51,756 nt of DNA from Pontiellaceae bacterium B12219 (lineage in GTDB: Bacteria; Verrucomicrobiota; Kiritimatiellia; Kiritimatiellales; Pontiellaceae), in assembly GCA_029432795.1 (NCBI GenBank), contig JARNMJ010000029.1, forward strand, positions 1 through 51,756. The letters run 5' to 3'. Each line of letters opens with the position of its first letter. Position 1 is the first letter of the stretch. The notes beneath the pieces were generated by a model. It did not search any database and was not told the origin of the DNA. It saw only the letters and a program-made list of their open reading frames with translations. A program made the translations under genes and the position numbers. Below, one piece after another: positions 34,617 to 44,110 of this stretch.

Positions 34617-35912
34617 ATGTTGAACAAAGTTAACGAATGGCTGAACGAACAGCAGATTTCAGCGGCGGCCTACGATGCCGATGAACTGCTCTCACATTTT
34701 ATCCGCGAAATGGAAAGCGGGTTGGCGGGCGATGCGAGTTCGTTAGCCATGATTCCGGCTTATGTCGGTGCGGAGGGGCAGGTGCCGGCAGGAACGTCGG
34801 TGGCTGTGATTGATGCGGGCGGAACCAACCTGCGGATCTGTACCGCACAATTTGACGAGACCGGAGCGGTTGCGCTGTCGGACTTCAGCAAACAGCCCAT
34901 GCCGGGGCGCGATACCGAAATTTCAGCAGAAGCATTCTACGCTGTGCTGGCCGATGCTCTGGAGCCGCTGAAGGATAAATTTGAAAGCATCGGGTTTTGT
35001 TTTTCCTACCCTTCGACCATTCTTCCCGATCTGGACGGCCGGCTATTGCATTGGACCAAAGAAATTAAAATTCCGGAACTTGTGGGCAGTCTGGTCGGAA
35101 AAGGACTTATCCAAACCTTGGAAAAACGGGGGATAACCGGAAAGCGTGTGGCAATTCTGAACGATACCGTTGCCTGCCTGCTGGCGGGGCTTGCGACAGG
35201 CCAAACGTTTAATGCTTCTTCCTATATCGGGTTCATTCTCGGAACAGGAACCAATACCGCCTACGTGGAATCGAATGCAAAGATCAAAAAACTGGAAGGC
35301 TATCTGCCCGAAGGTTCACAGGTCATCAATGTTGAATCCGGCGGCTTTGCAGATTTTAAGCGGGGTGCAGTGGATCTGAAACTGGATGCCGACAGTGAAA
35401 ATCCGGGCGGACACGTTTTTGAGAAATGTATTTCCGGAGTCTATATGGGGCCGATTACACTCGAGCTGCTGCAGGCGCTTTCCGAGCAGGATGTTTTTTC
35501 CGCATCGGGAAAAACGGCCATCCTTGAAATGGAAACTCTTACGACAATTCACATCGACAATCTGCTGGCGGATAACGGCCGGGAGACGGGGGAACTCGGA
35601 ACCTCGACGTTCAGCGATGCAGATCGGGATGTCATGAAAACGGTCTTTGCCGCAGTGGTTGATCGCGCTGCACTGCTGACTGCGGTCAACCTGTTGGCAG
35701 CTGTCGTGAAAAGCGGGGCAGGGCAGGATGCTGAACGACCGGTCTGTATTAACATCGATGGATCAACCTACTATAAAACCTGCGGCATGGCGGAAAAGGT
35801 GCAGGGTTATCTTGCTCCAATGCTCGGAAAGCGGGGGCTGCATATCCGCTGTATTCAGGTGGATGATGCGCCGATTGTCGGGGCCGCCATCGCCGGCCTG
35901 ACTGCAGGTTAA
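34617..35912 (+). CDS. Eukaryote-type hexokinase
   Basis: 431 residues, typical of one eukaryote-type hexokinase unit (about 450). It phosphorylates hexoses at C6 with ATP. The phosphate-1 loop is VIDAGGTNLR (64-73, Asp66), a sugar-binding segment is FCFSYPSTILPDLDGRLLHWTKEIKI (128-152), the catalytic Asp183 is in ILNDTVACLLAG (180-191), followed by the GTGTNTAYVES phosphate-2 region. This family is more usual in eukaryotes but occurs in several bacterial phyla. CAGGAGA precedes the ATG. Its position before the lyase and glycosidase genes suggests use in sugar catabolism. Confidence 0.9.
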   Translation: MLNKVNEWLNEQQISAAAYDADELLSHFIREMESGLAGDASSLAMIPAYVGAEGQVPAGTSVAVIDAGGTNLRICTAQFDETGAVALSDFSKQPMPGRDTEISAEAFYAVLADALEPLKDKFESIGFCFSYPSTILPDLDGRLLHWTKEIKIPELVGSLVGKGLIQTLEKRGITGKRVAILNDTVACLLAGLATGQTFNASSYIGFILGTGTNTAYVESNAKIKKLEGYLPEGSQVINVESGGFADFKRGAVDLKLDADSENPGGHVFEKCISGVYMGPITLELLQALSEQDVFSASGKTAILEMETLTTIHIDNLLADNGRETGELGTSTFSDADRDVMKTVFAAVVDRAALLTAVNLLAAVVKSGAGQDAERPVCINIDGSTYYKTCGMAEKVQGYLAPMLGKRGLHIRCIQVDDAPIVGAAIAGLTAG

Positions 35913-35979
35913 ACAGTAGCCGGCGCGGTTGCATTACACCGTACTGTAAAAATAAGATCACGGAACACGGACGGTTAAA

Positions 35980-37821
35980 ATGATTCAGCGTATTTTACAG
36001 ATCGCACTGCTGTGCATCATCAGTATCCCCGGTTCCGGGGGTGCTGCAACATCCAGTGAACTCACACTGCTGAATGCGGGGCATCCGCGGTTGATGCTCA
36101 CGGAGGACACGTTGCTGGAGCTGAAAGAGCAGGCGAAGCAGGATGCAACCCTTCAGGACTTTATTGAAGTTGTCATTCAGAAGGCCGATGCGCGATTGGA
36201 TGATGAACCGTTCCGCTACAGGGAGAATAAAAGTATTCTGGGGATCAGTCGTGCCTGCATGCACCGGATCTATGATCTGGGTATGGCCTGGCGCTGGACC
36301 GGAGACCAGAAGTATGCCGATAAAATTGAGGAAACCCTGCTTAATGTTTGTGAATTTCCCAGTTGGTATCCGAAACATTTTCTGGATCCGGCCGAGATGG
36401 CCCATGCCGTCGGGGTGGGCTATGACTGGATTTATGATGAGATGGAAGAACCGACGCGGAAGCGCATTCGAACAGCGCTTATGGAGAATGCGCTCGTCCC
36501 GGGGATGGAGCGCTATAAAAGCGGTTACCATCATTTTACCTATGGCTATAATTGGAATCAGGTCTGTAATGGCGGGTTGCTGATTGGGGCGTTGGCGATT
36601 GCGGAAGACGAACCGGATACCGCTGCGTTTATCCTGAACAATGCATTAAAAAATCTGCCGACGGCGATGGCATCCTATGCCCCGGATGGCGTCTGGGCGG
36701 AAGGGCTCAACTATTGGGCTTATGCAACAACCTATACTGTTTTTGCGTTGTCTGCACTCGAGACCGCGTTGGGAACGGATTTCGGTTTATCCCAATCGCC
36801 GGGCTTTTCTCTGACCGGTTATGTTCCGATGTATTCGGCAGGGCCCACCGGGCTGTTTTTCAGTTATGCCGATGCCGCTGATTTTCAAAAGATCGATTCT
36901 ACTCCCTGTCTTTTCTGGCTTGCCCGCACCTTTGACAATACGGATTTTTCCAATGAGGAGTATGCGTTGATGCAACCGGAGGATATTGATGCGCTGCATG
37001 TCATGTGGTACGTCCCGCGTAAGGATGAACAAGCGGAACCGCTGGCGCTGGACCGGCTCTTACGGGGGCAGGTGGAAACCGCCTTATTCCGCAGTGCGTG
37101 GAACGATCCGGATGCCCTCTTTGTCGGCGTCAAGGCGGGCTACAATCAGGCGCATCACGGGCATTTGGATCTCGGTAATTTTGAGCTCGATGCTTTGGGG
37201 GTGCGCTGGGCGCGGGATCTGGGGGCAGACAGCTACAGTCTGAAGGGCTATTGGGAATATAAAGAAGGCGGTCGGCGCTGGAACTATTTTCGCCTGAATT
37301 CCTTCAGCCATAATGTACCCCTGCTGGGAGGAAAAAATCAGCGAGCCAATGCGGTCGCGAAGATGACCCGTTTTGAGTCGGACGATGCATTTTCATTTGC
37401 CGAGGTTGATCTGATGGAAGCCTATGCCCCTTTTGCTTCACGGGTGACCCGTGGCGTAGCCATGGTTGAAAACCGACGCGCGGTACTGGTGCAGGATGAG
37501 TTTAAGATTTCAACACCCTGCGAAGTTGTGTGGGGCATGACGACCGATGCGGCGATCTCGATTCAAGAACCGGGCATGGCTGTTTTACAGCTCGAGGGAA
37601 AGAAATTGGTTGCGCGGATTCTAGGGCCGTCCAACGCGGAATTTTCAGTCGAATCCGCCGTGCAGGAACCGCCGGAAAAACGAAATGAAGGCGTCAGTCG
37701 CCTCGTCGTTCGACTTCCGGAAGCGAAAGGTTCTTTAACCCTCACCGTTCTGTTGTCTCCTCAATGGGATGAAGGAAAAACGGTTGAAACGTATTCCATG
37801 ACGCCCATCGAAACCTGGTAA
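35980..37821 (+). CDS. Heparinase II/III-like polysaccharide lyase
   Basis: 613 residues, signal peptide at 1-~23. Residues about 35-370 form an alpha/alpha-toroid like polysaccharide lyases, with RLMLTEDTLLELKEQAKQ, FLDPAEMAHAVGVGYDWIYD, HFTYGYNWNQVCNGGLLIGALA and GVWAEGLNYWAYATTY. From about 375 on comes a heparinase II/III-type domain (FVGVKAGYNQAHHGHLDLGNFELDALGVRWARDLGADSY, with the His pair of the active-site loop, then NSFSHNVPLLGGKNQ). It should cleave uronic acid-containing polysaccharide by beta-elimination in the periplasm or outside; the substrate (alginate, glucuronan, glycosaminoglycan-like) cannot be told. Confidence 0.87.
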   Translation: MIQRILQIALLCIISIPGSGGAATSSELTLLNAGHPRLMLTEDTLLELKEQAKQDATLQDFIEVVIQKADARLDDEPFRYRENKSILGISRACMHRIYDLGMAWRWTGDQKYADKIEETLLNVCEFPSWYPKHFLDPAEMAHAVGVGYDWIYDEMEEPTRKRIRTALMENALVPGMERYKSGYHHFTYGYNWNQVCNGGLLIGALAIAEDEPDTAAFILNNALKNLPTAMASYAPDGVWAEGLNYWAYATTYTVFALSALETALGTDFGLSQSPGFSLTGYVPMYSAGPTGLFFSYADAADFQKIDSTPCLFWLARTFDNTDFSNEEYALMQPEDIDALHVMWYVPRKDEQAEPLALDRLLRGQVETALFRSAWNDPDALFVGVKAGYNQAHHGHLDLGNFELDALGVRWARDLGADSYSLKGYWEYKEGGRRWNYFRLNSFSHNVPLLGGKNQRANAVAKMTRFESDDAFSFAEVDLMEAYAPFASRVTRGVAMVENRRAVLVQDEFKISTPCEVVWGMTTDAAISIQEPGMAVLQLEGKKLVARILGPSNAEFSVESAVQEPPEKRNEGVSRLVVRLPEAKGSLTLTVLLSPQWDEGKTVETYSMTPIETW

Positions 37822-37920
37822 TTTATTGCGAAACGTTGGGTCTTGCAGCGTGTAATCTGTAGATGCTACGTGGATTGTCACTGAAGCTATAATCCTTCGT
37901 TCACAAACCCAAGGAGGCAT

Positions 37921-37959
37921 CAAATGACGAATAACCCCGCAAAAAGGCGGGGTCATTTG
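37921..37959. terminator. Hairpin between convergent lyase and GH39 genes
   Basis: The stem CCCCGC/GCGGGG (37935-37940 with 37947-37952) is enclosed by CAAATGA/TCATTTG (37921-37927 with 37953-37959), loop AAAAAG. No strong T tract follows on either strand, but it is well placed to end both convergent transcripts. Confidence 0.6.
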
Positions 37960-37972
37960 GATGGGCGCCGGT

Positions 37973-39556
37973 TTAAATCTGACGAAGGCTGATCAGACTC
38001 CAGGGGTTGACCGTTAGGCTCAGGTTGAAGTTTCCGGATTCATCAGCCGTATACGTTTTGAGCTTCGTTGCCTTGGCTGCGGCTTTCAGATGTGCGGTCT
38101 GTTCCCGGGAAAGCGGTTCGGGCGACCCCATCTTTTTCCAGGCCGATAGAGCATCGCCGTGCTCCTGATCGACCACTTCGAGAACGAGCGGAGCATTAGC
38201 CGGTAACCCTGTCAGTTCAAAGACCAGCTCCGTTGCTTCACCGGTTGCCAGTGTTTCTTCCGCCACAGCGCGCGATTCATACGAACCCGGAATCGTCTGG
38301 GTGACTTCCGGCGGATAGTGATAGGCCAGCGCGGAGATTTTTCCTGAGGCTGGATCGCGGGTTATCATGCCGGATTCGGTATGTTCAAGCACTTCAGTGC
38401 CCAGCGTATTGAGCAGACGATAGGTATGGAAGGTCGGTTTAGGAATACCCTGGAAGTTAATCATGCCGAACCCGCCGTGGAAGGCGGTATCGCCCGCTCC
38501 GCTTTCTTCGAAGACGTCGGTGAAGGTCCAGTAGGAGAGCGAATCCACACAACCGATGGAATCGATGTTTGCTTTGGCCACAAACGTGGCGGCCTGCAGA
38601 TAGTCGTGCGTGAAGTCGCGGGGCGAGGAGCTGCTGCTCCATTCGGTCAGATGAATTTCCGCATTCGGGAATTCGCTTTCATCGATGATTTTACGCAGGA
38701 GTGCCAGATCTGTTGCGGTTGCATTCACGCCGCGGGTCAGCTTCTGTCCGGTTCCATGTTCGTCGAATGCCCAATCGGTCGGGTAGGGGTGGGTCGTGAC
38801 AAAGTCGACCGGCAGTTTGTTTTTTGAACAGAAATCAAGAAACTGCTCGAGCCAGACCGGTTTCCAATCCAGCGAATCGAGATCTTCTGCACGGGTCACT
38901 GTTTGGTGTTGCGAAAGATCTTCGGTTTCTCCGTCAAAGCGGGCATCCGGTACAAAATTGCTGGTGGAAGGACCGCCTACCATCAGGCGTGGATCGATGG
39001 CTTTAATGACATTGGCGGAAACCCGGTAGAGCTCGAAATACTGGCTTTTTGTTCCGTGGAAGAACGGTTCCAGATTGGGTTCGTTCCACACTTCAAAATA
39101 CCAGGTCAGCACTTCGTCGATGCCGTAACGGGCAATCACATGCTCGGTAAACTTGCCGACGAGCTGCCCCCATTTTTCATAATCATTGGGCGGGCAGGAG
39201 TTTCCTTTCCACCAGAAAACGAGTCCGTCGTTGCTCGCGAGATCCTGCGGAACAAATCCTAATTCGATAAAAGGCTGTACGCCCATGTCGAGCAGGCGGT
39301 CGAACAGTTCGTCGATATACTGAAAGTTATAGGTAACCGTTCCGTCATCGTTCTGGCGATAGACAAACATATCGTTGTGAAACAACCCGTGGAAGCGGAC
39401 GCGTTTGAAACCGCACTCCCGGTGGGCAAGTTCCATCTGTTCGAGCCAGTTGGCGCGCAGTGCTTCGTTGGCGCGTCCTGCACCAACGCAGGGATTCCAG
39501 TGCGGTTTATAGGTTTTAACAGCGGAGGCTGAGATATTCGCTACGAGTTTGTCCAT
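37973..39556 (-). CDS. GH39 family glycoside hydrolase (beta-xylosidase-like)
   Basis: 527 residues. GH39 TIM barrel: an N-terminal CGFKRVRFHGLFHNDM, the acid/base Glu159 in WNEPNLEPFF and the nucleophile Glu305 in IHLTEWSSSS, with THPYPTDW in between. The C-terminal ~110 residues are beta-rich. GH39 enzymes are mainly beta-xylosidases or alpha-L-iduronidases. No signal peptide is visible, so it should work on imported oligosaccharides in the cytoplasm. It is convergent with the lyase gene. A xylose- or iduronate-containing substrate is inference. Confidence 0.9.
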   Translation of the reverse strand: MDKLVANISASAVKTYKPHWNPCVGAGRANEALRANWLEQMELAHRECGFKRVRFHGLFHNDMFVYRQNDDGTVTYNFQYIDELFDRLLDMGVQPFIELGFVPQDLASNDGLVFWWKGNSCPPNDYEKWGQLVGKFTEHVIARYGIDEVLTWYFEVWNEPNLEPFFHGTKSQYFELYRVSANVIKAIDPRLMVGGPSTSNFVPDARFDGETEDLSQHQTVTRAEDLDSLDWKPVWLEQFLDFCSKNKLPVDFVTTHPYPTDWAFDEHGTGQKLTRGVNATATDLALLRKIIDESEFPNAEIHLTEWSSSSSPRDFTHDYLQAATFVAKANIDSIGCVDSLSYWTFTDVFEESGAGDTAFHGGFGMINFQGIPKPTFHTYRLLNTLGTEVLEHTESGMITRDPASGKISALAYHYPPEVTQTIPGSYESRAVAEETLATGEATELVFELTGLPANAPLVLEVVDQEHGDALSAWKKMGSPEPLSREQTAHLKAAAKATKLKTYTADESGNFNLSLTVNPWSLISLRQI

Positions 39557-39680
39557 GTTCCGTTTTCCTGTTGAATGTGTTTACCGTTTATTCGCCGGTA
39601 AAAATAAATTGGTTTGCTAGGGTGAAATATTGTGCGCGTAAGTCAATTTGAAACGATTTTTTTCGGGATATGCTGAAAAA

Positions 39681-39716
39681 CAAAAAAGGAGATGGGGTGA
39701 GCCATCACCTCTTTTG
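39681..39716 (-). terminator. Likely terminator of the PEP-CTERM protein gene
   Basis: An imperfect 15-base stem (two mismatches) pairs about 39681-39695 with 39702-39716. On the minus strand it is followed by a T-rich run. It lies 18 bases past the PEP-CTERM stop codon. Confidence 0.7.
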
Positions 39717-39733
39717 TTTTATCTACAGCGTTA

Positions 39734-41881
39734 TTATGCTTTGAAGCGACGGCGGAGGAAAAGAAGTCCGCCCCCAAACGTAACGAGTAATCCCAATACT
39801 GCCGGTTCCGGAATGACGGTAACCTGCAGACTGCCGTTCTCGAAGTAGGCGCTTTTACCGTCGCCCAGATCGTAGGCGTTCTCTGCTCCGAAGTTCTCGA
39901 TATAGTCGAACGTGCTGGTGGTTCCGATCAGCGTGTAGGTGCCTTCTGCTGTACTCGAAGAGAGCCCGATCAGGTCATCAATGCCGAAGGTGCTGTCCAC
40001 AGTGACCGTGCCGGCGACCATCAGCGTATCAGTTTCGCTGAAGATAAATGCCGCACCTGCGTCGAGTGCGAGGTCTCCGGCCAATGAGCCGCTTCCGGCA
40101 ATTGAACCTCCGGAGCTGACCGTGGTTAAACCTGCAAAGCCATTGATGTTATCGAGTGAAATATTTCCGAGGAGAGTCAGTGTTGCAGCTGCATCGCCAT
40201 TGATGGTGGAACCAGCGCCCAGCGATGCCAGGCTCAACCTGGACGTTGTGTCCTGCAGGTTAATCGCACCCGAGTAGGTATTTGCTTCGTTGGCCAGAAC
40301 GACGGTTCCGCTGTCGCCGACGATGGTTAGCTCGCCGGAGCCGGAAACCACACCGTTAAGGGTAAAGCTGGTGTTCCACCCGGCTTGCAGGCGCCCGCCG
40401 TTGGCATGGATGATGATGTTGTTTTCAAGTGTATCTGCTCCGTTGTTGTAGTTCTGCAGATGACCCCGGTCTGTACCTTCAACATTATTCAGCGTGACGT
40501 CTCCGGTGCCGAGGGCACCGCTTTCCACCCATACCTTGCCTTGAATCTCGGTGCCTCCGGAATAGGTGTTGGCACCTTTGAGGCGAAGCGTTCCTCCGTC
40601 GTTTCCAACAGTCAGCGCGCCAACACCGTCAATGGTGCCATCGTGTGCAACGACTCTATTGTTATAGAGTCGTATCGAACCACCACCAGCTTCCAAATGG
40701 ATTCCGCGTGAGCCCAAGTCATTGCTTTCAGTGGCCACCAAATTTCCGCCGTCGAAGGTAATGTCGCCGAGTCCCACCGAATTCCCGGTGATTACACCCT
40801 CCTCATTAACATAACCTTTCGCATTAACAGTGTCGTCTATAATTGTGAGTCCACCCGAGAAGGTATTACCGGTGTTGTTCAAGTTAATGGTTGCGCTGTC
40901 ATCCATGACAGTCAGGGAACCGGCACCGGAAATAATACCATTGAGGGTGAGACTTTTTGTCCAGCCAATTTGAAGTTGCCCGCCACCGTCGCCCATAACG
41001 AAGTTGTTGTCGAACGTCAGGTTATTTTTGTAGTTTTTAAGAATGGCTCCGTTCTTGAGTGTGATGTCACCGGTTCCATAGGAGTCACTGCCATACGTGC
41101 GGAAAAAAGTATTATCGAACGTGATGCCCCCCGAAATGGTATTTCCTGTAGATGTAAAACTCTTTTCGTTACCTTTGCCGATAATCGTCAAGGCTCCTGT
41201 TCCGGAAAAAGAGCTGGAAGTATTACCGTCAAACTGCAGGGTGCCTCCGCCATCGTTAACGATAATGTCATTGGCAATACTATAACCAGCGTTATTATCT
41301 GACCACGTGCCGTTATCAAAAGTGACGGCTCCCGTACCGAGGGTGTCACCACGCTTCGCGCTAACTGTAGCGCCACCGGTGATGGTGGTTCCTCCGGCAA
41401 ACGTATTCGCACTAGCGGTTCTATCGATGTAGAGCGTGTTATTGCCCGTGACGGTCAGTGCGCCGGTTCCGCTGGCCACATTATCAGGGCCCAAGGAAAG
41501 ACGCCCACCCCCCAAGGTGACGGTGGTATTGGCTTGATTCAAAACCAGGCCCACCGTGTTGAGGTAGCTGTTACCGCCGACATAGATGCCGCCAGTTCCA
41601 ATTTCAAGGCTGCCGATACCTGACAAGGTGGAGCCGGTACTGTAATCCAAACCGCTCACTTGGCGTGTGGTGGAGAGGTCGACTGTGCCGCCGGTGAGCT
41701 GGGCGATATTGCCGGTGAGGTCATCAGCCGGCGCTGTGCCGCCCCAGTTGGCCCCGTCTTCGTATGTCGTGCCGTCACCGGCACCATCCCACGTGACGGT
41801 GGTTTGCGCCATCGCTGAGAACGGCAGTGCTGCGAGGGCGACCCCTGCTGCAACGGCCCTCACTTTAATTCTAGTACTCAT
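39734..41881 (-). CDS. Autotransporter-type beta-strand repeat protein with PEP-CTERM anchor
   Basis: 715 residues. Signal peptide (VAAGVALAALPFSAMA, cleavage about 25). Many repeats of the autotransporter-associated beta-strand type, such as GANTYSGGTEIQGKVWVESGALGTGDVTLNN and LTVTGNNTLYI units, forming a long beta-helix stalk. The C-terminus (last ~26 residues: VIPEPAVLGLLVTFGGGLLFLRRRFKA) has the PEP motif, a hydrophobic segment and a basic tail, the PEP-CTERM sorting signal recognised by exosortase. No exosortase is present in this window. It should be displayed at the cell surface, perhaps as a stalk or adhesin. It carries no beta-barrel translocator. Confidence 0.93.
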   Translation of the reverse strand: MSTRIKVRAVAAGVALAALPFSAMAQTTVTWDGAGDGTTYEDGANWGGTAPADDLTGNIAQLTGGTVDLSTTRQVSGLDYSTGSTLSGIGSLEIGTGGIYVGGNSYLNTVGLVLNQANTTVTLGGGRLSLGPDNVASGTGALTVTGNNTLYIDRTASANTFAGGTTITGGATVSAKRGDTLGTGAVTFDNGTWSDNNAGYSIANDIIVNDGGGTLQFDGNTSSSFSGTGALTIIGKGNEKSFTSTGNTISGGITFDNTFFRTYGSDSYGTGDITLKNGAILKNYKNNLTFDNNFVMGDGGGQLQIGWTKSLTLNGIISGAGSLTVMDDSATINLNNTGNTFSGGLTIIDDTVNAKGYVNEEGVITGNSVGLGDITFDGGNLVATESNDLGSRGIHLEAGGGSIRLYNNRVVAHDGTIDGVGALTVGNDGGTLRLKGANTYSGGTEIQGKVWVESGALGTGDVTLNNVEGTDRGHLQNYNNGADTLENNIIIHANGGRLQAGWNTSFTLNGVVSGSGELTIVGDSGTVVLANEANTYSGAINLQDTTSRLSLASLGAGSTINGDAAATLTLLGNISLDNINGFAGLTTVSSGGSIAGSGSLAGDLALDAGAAFIFSETDTLMVAGTVTVDSTFGIDDLIGLSSSTAEGTYTLIGTTSTFDYIENFGAENAYDLGDGKSAYFENGSLQVTVIPEPAVLGLLVTFGGGLLFLRRRFKA

Positions 41882-41925
41882 TTATTTCTCCTTTTCTTGG
41901 TTTCTTTCTCTTCTGAAAAGCTTCA

Positions 41926-41966
41926 GGCCCGCAAATCACCGGAAGAGTCTCCGGTGATTCGGGGCC
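41926..41966 (-). terminator. Hairpin after the lectin-discoidin gene
   Basis: A perfect 10-base-pair stem, 41934-41943 with 41950-41959, loop AGAGTC, extended by GGCCC/GGGGCC flanks. On the minus strand it is followed by a weak T-containing run, and it lies 13 bases past the stop codon of the upstream gene. Confidence 0.6.
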
Positions 41967-41978
41967 ATCCAGCGTTAT

Positions 41979-43793
41979 TTACTCAACGCCGATTTCGAAG
42001 AACATGCTGGCCGCCGCCGGAATACTTGATGTAATCGAAGTCTCATCGGCCAACCCAACAATATTGGACGCTGCAACGCCCGGGTTTGGATATACCAGAT
42101 TCAAGTTGGTGATAATGCTGTAGTTCTTACCCGCAACCGACTGCCAGGTGATGACATAATCAGAGCCTTCAGAAGTGACGGACGTAACTTTCAACACCGA
42201 ACTGGAATTGGTGGGGATGGTGCCGGCGAGGGCTTCCTCCCAGGACATGTGGCCATCGCCGTCTGTGTCCGCGAGATCGGCAGCCTCATAGTCGCCACCG
42301 AACAGGGAGCTCACATTATAGTATCCGTCCAGCCAACTGTGCAGGGTGCCGTTCGCTGTGGTCTGGATATTTTGAGCGGTAATAAAGTCAACTTCAGCAA
42401 CACCGTAAAGCGGACGTCCGGGTTGGGGAACCATTCGGACGTAACGGAAGGAAGTCGTGTTGGTTATTGTGACCGTATTTACTGCCGGATAGGCCGCTGC
42501 ATTCGTAGGCACCGTATGCAAAATTTCAACACCGCTGAGAAAGTCCGGATCATTCGAACCTTCAAAGGTGGCATTTGTGGTTCTTGCAATCGCGAAACCC
42601 CAGTCCCTCAGCACATAGTCGATTTGCAATACCTGCTGCGCATTGCCGGCACCGAAGTCCAGCCCGGCATAGGTGCCGACCGTTGTCGTGTCGTAAAACG
42701 TTGTAATATCGTTGTCGAACAGGTTGTCTTTTTCCAGGTCCGGTCTGGTGGCAGCATATGACGATGCCTCCCCGATAATGTCATAGGGAAGGCCCACACC
42801 CGTGACCTCAGCAGAATTCACGCTTTCCCCAAACTGGTTGGTGGCAGATACCACATAGTAGTAAGTCTTGTTCGATTCAACCGTTGTATCTGTATAAAAC
42901 AGGTCCGTCACACCGCTGGCAAGCGTCACATAATTCGATCCGCTGTCTGTTGTGCGTTTCACGTTATAGGCATCAGCACCGCCGGCCAATTCCCAATCAA
43001 GTTCCACTGCCATATTATGGATCGTTGTGTATAGACCATTTGGAGTTGCCGGCGGAGTGGAAGAGTCAATTTCAAAGACATCAAAATCGCGGAAGGTCAT
43101 CGTGGCATTTCCACCGAAAAAGATATGCATTCTGTTGGTGTCAGTGAGAAAGCCATCAATGGAAATTTCCGGAGAAGTGATGTCAATGTCGCTAAACCGT
43201 CCACCGTTCCAGTTGTCGAGTTCGAACTTGACGGTTTTGTTGACGTGGTTATAGGTCATGTAGATGTCATATCCGGGATCGCCCTGCCAGACGCCGCTGC
43301 CATAGACATTCGCACCGTTCCGCTTCACTCCTACTTTGGAGTTAGACTGTCCAGACTGCCATGAGATAAAAATACTCTGACCATTCTGGGGCTCGTTGTA
43401 GTAGCTTTCTTTTGGGGTCGGATCGCCCAGTCCGAAGAAGATGTAGTTTTTCGGATTCACGTTGACCGTTTCCACTCCGATGTGTGCTGTCCAGGATTTT
43501 TCCAGCCAGTTGGAATGCACGGTTCCCAGGTAACTGCGGGCGGTGTCGTCATCGAGCGTCACAAAATCAAGAACCGCGCCACCCTCCAGAACGGTGTTGA
43601 CGGAGCCGTCCTGCGCCAGCGCATAGTCATTCGTATAAGACCAGGTCGCATTATTGTGCGAGGAGATATATTCGTTGAAGTCTGCAGGAATGCTGGCTGC
43701 ATCCGTTAGATCGTTCGTGAAAAATTGAGCATGCGCCGTATGTAATGAGCAAATCAGGGATACGCATCCCAACGTTGTACTTAATTTTATCAT
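41979..43793 (-). CDS. Secreted multidomain carbohydrate-binding protein
   Basis: 604 residues, signal peptide 1-~22 (ending HAQ). Residues 23-242 form a jelly-roll type domain that is also the N-terminal domain of the 45795-49373 gene (shared FFTNDLTDA, TARSYL, NPKNYIFFGLG and WQGDPGYDIYMTY). An FN3 domain is at about 247-330, and a discoidin-like (F5/8C) domain at about 335-470. A calcium loop DTDGDGHMSWEEALAGTIPTNSSSVLKV (about 510-540) leads into a final beta module. No catalytic domain is recognised, so it is probably a surface or secreted lectin. The start is next to TAGGAGAG on the minus strand. Confidence 0.82.
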   Translation of the reverse strand: MIKLSTTLGCVSLICSLHTAHAQFFTNDLTDAASIPADFNEYISSHNNATWSYTNDYALAQDGSVNTVLEGGAVLDFVTLDDDTARSYLGTVHSNWLEKSWTAHIGVETVNVNPKNYIFFGLGDPTPKESYYNEPQNGQSIFISWQSGQSNSKVGVKRNGANVYGSGVWQGDPGYDIYMTYNHVNKTVKFELDNWNGGRFSDIDITSPEISIDGFLTDTNRMHIFFGGNATMTFRDFDVFEIDSSTPPATPNGLYTTIHNMAVELDWELAGGADAYNVKRTTDSGSNYVTLASGVTDLFYTDTTVESNKTYYYVVSATNQFGESVNSAEVTGVGLPYDIIGEASSYAATRPDLEKDNLFDNDITTFYDTTTVGTYAGLDFGAGNAQQVLQIDYVLRDWGFAIARTTNATFEGSNDPDFLSGVEILHTVPTNAAAYPAVNTVTITNTTSFRYVRMVPQPGRPLYGVAEVDFITAQNIQTTANGTLHSWLDGYYNVSSLFGGDYEAADLADTDGDGHMSWEEALAGTIPTNSSSVLKVTSVTSEGSDYVITWQSVAGKNYSIITNLNLVYPNPGVAASNIVGLADETSITSSIPAAASMFFEIGVE

Positions 43794-43832
43794 CTCTACT
43801 CTCCTATTTTATCTTTTGTATTTCTTCGCAGA

Positions 43833-43866
43833 GGTATTCCCCTTGCTACCATTCGATAGCAATACC
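43833..43866. promoter_or_regulatory. Nested inverted repeat upstream of the lectin gene
   Basis: TTGCTA/TAGCAA (43843-43848 with 43857-43862) lies within GGTATT/AATACC (43833-43838 with 43861-43866). It is 40 bases upstream of the lectin gene start and has the shape of a regulator-binding site or a leader hairpin. The regulator is unknown. Confidence 0.5.
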
Positions 43867-43966
43867 GATGTAACACATTGGATATAAATACGTCGGGAAT
43901 GGGGCGATGATCGATTTGTTTTAAGGTTTCTTAATTAACTCAAATGTTTTCAGTGCATCGTGGGGA

Positions 43967-44000
43967 GCCGGTATTATAAAAAACGATTATGGATACCGGC
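43967..44000. other. GCCGGTAT/ATACCGGC inverted repeat in intergenic region
   Basis: Perfect 8-base arms (43967-43974 and 43993-44000) with an 18-base A/T-rich spacer. The rest of the 317-base gap 43794-44110 holds no gene. On the minus strand the hairpin comes after the acetylesterase gene and before the lectin gene, but no T tract follows. Confidence 0.5.
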
Positions 44001-44110
44001 TGATTAGCGGGAATTTTCGAGGTGTTCGCTACAGGGTTTCCGAATGGTTTAACGGATAGAGCTGATGAAAGAGGCGGTTGTTTTCTCCAGCACTCCGCAT
44101 TCTCTATCCA

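Noticed and set aside
43500-43515. Extra palindrome copy, TTCCA...TGGAA with a six-base spacer in the lectin gene
   Set aside because: The spacer length differs from all 17 others, so it was not counted.
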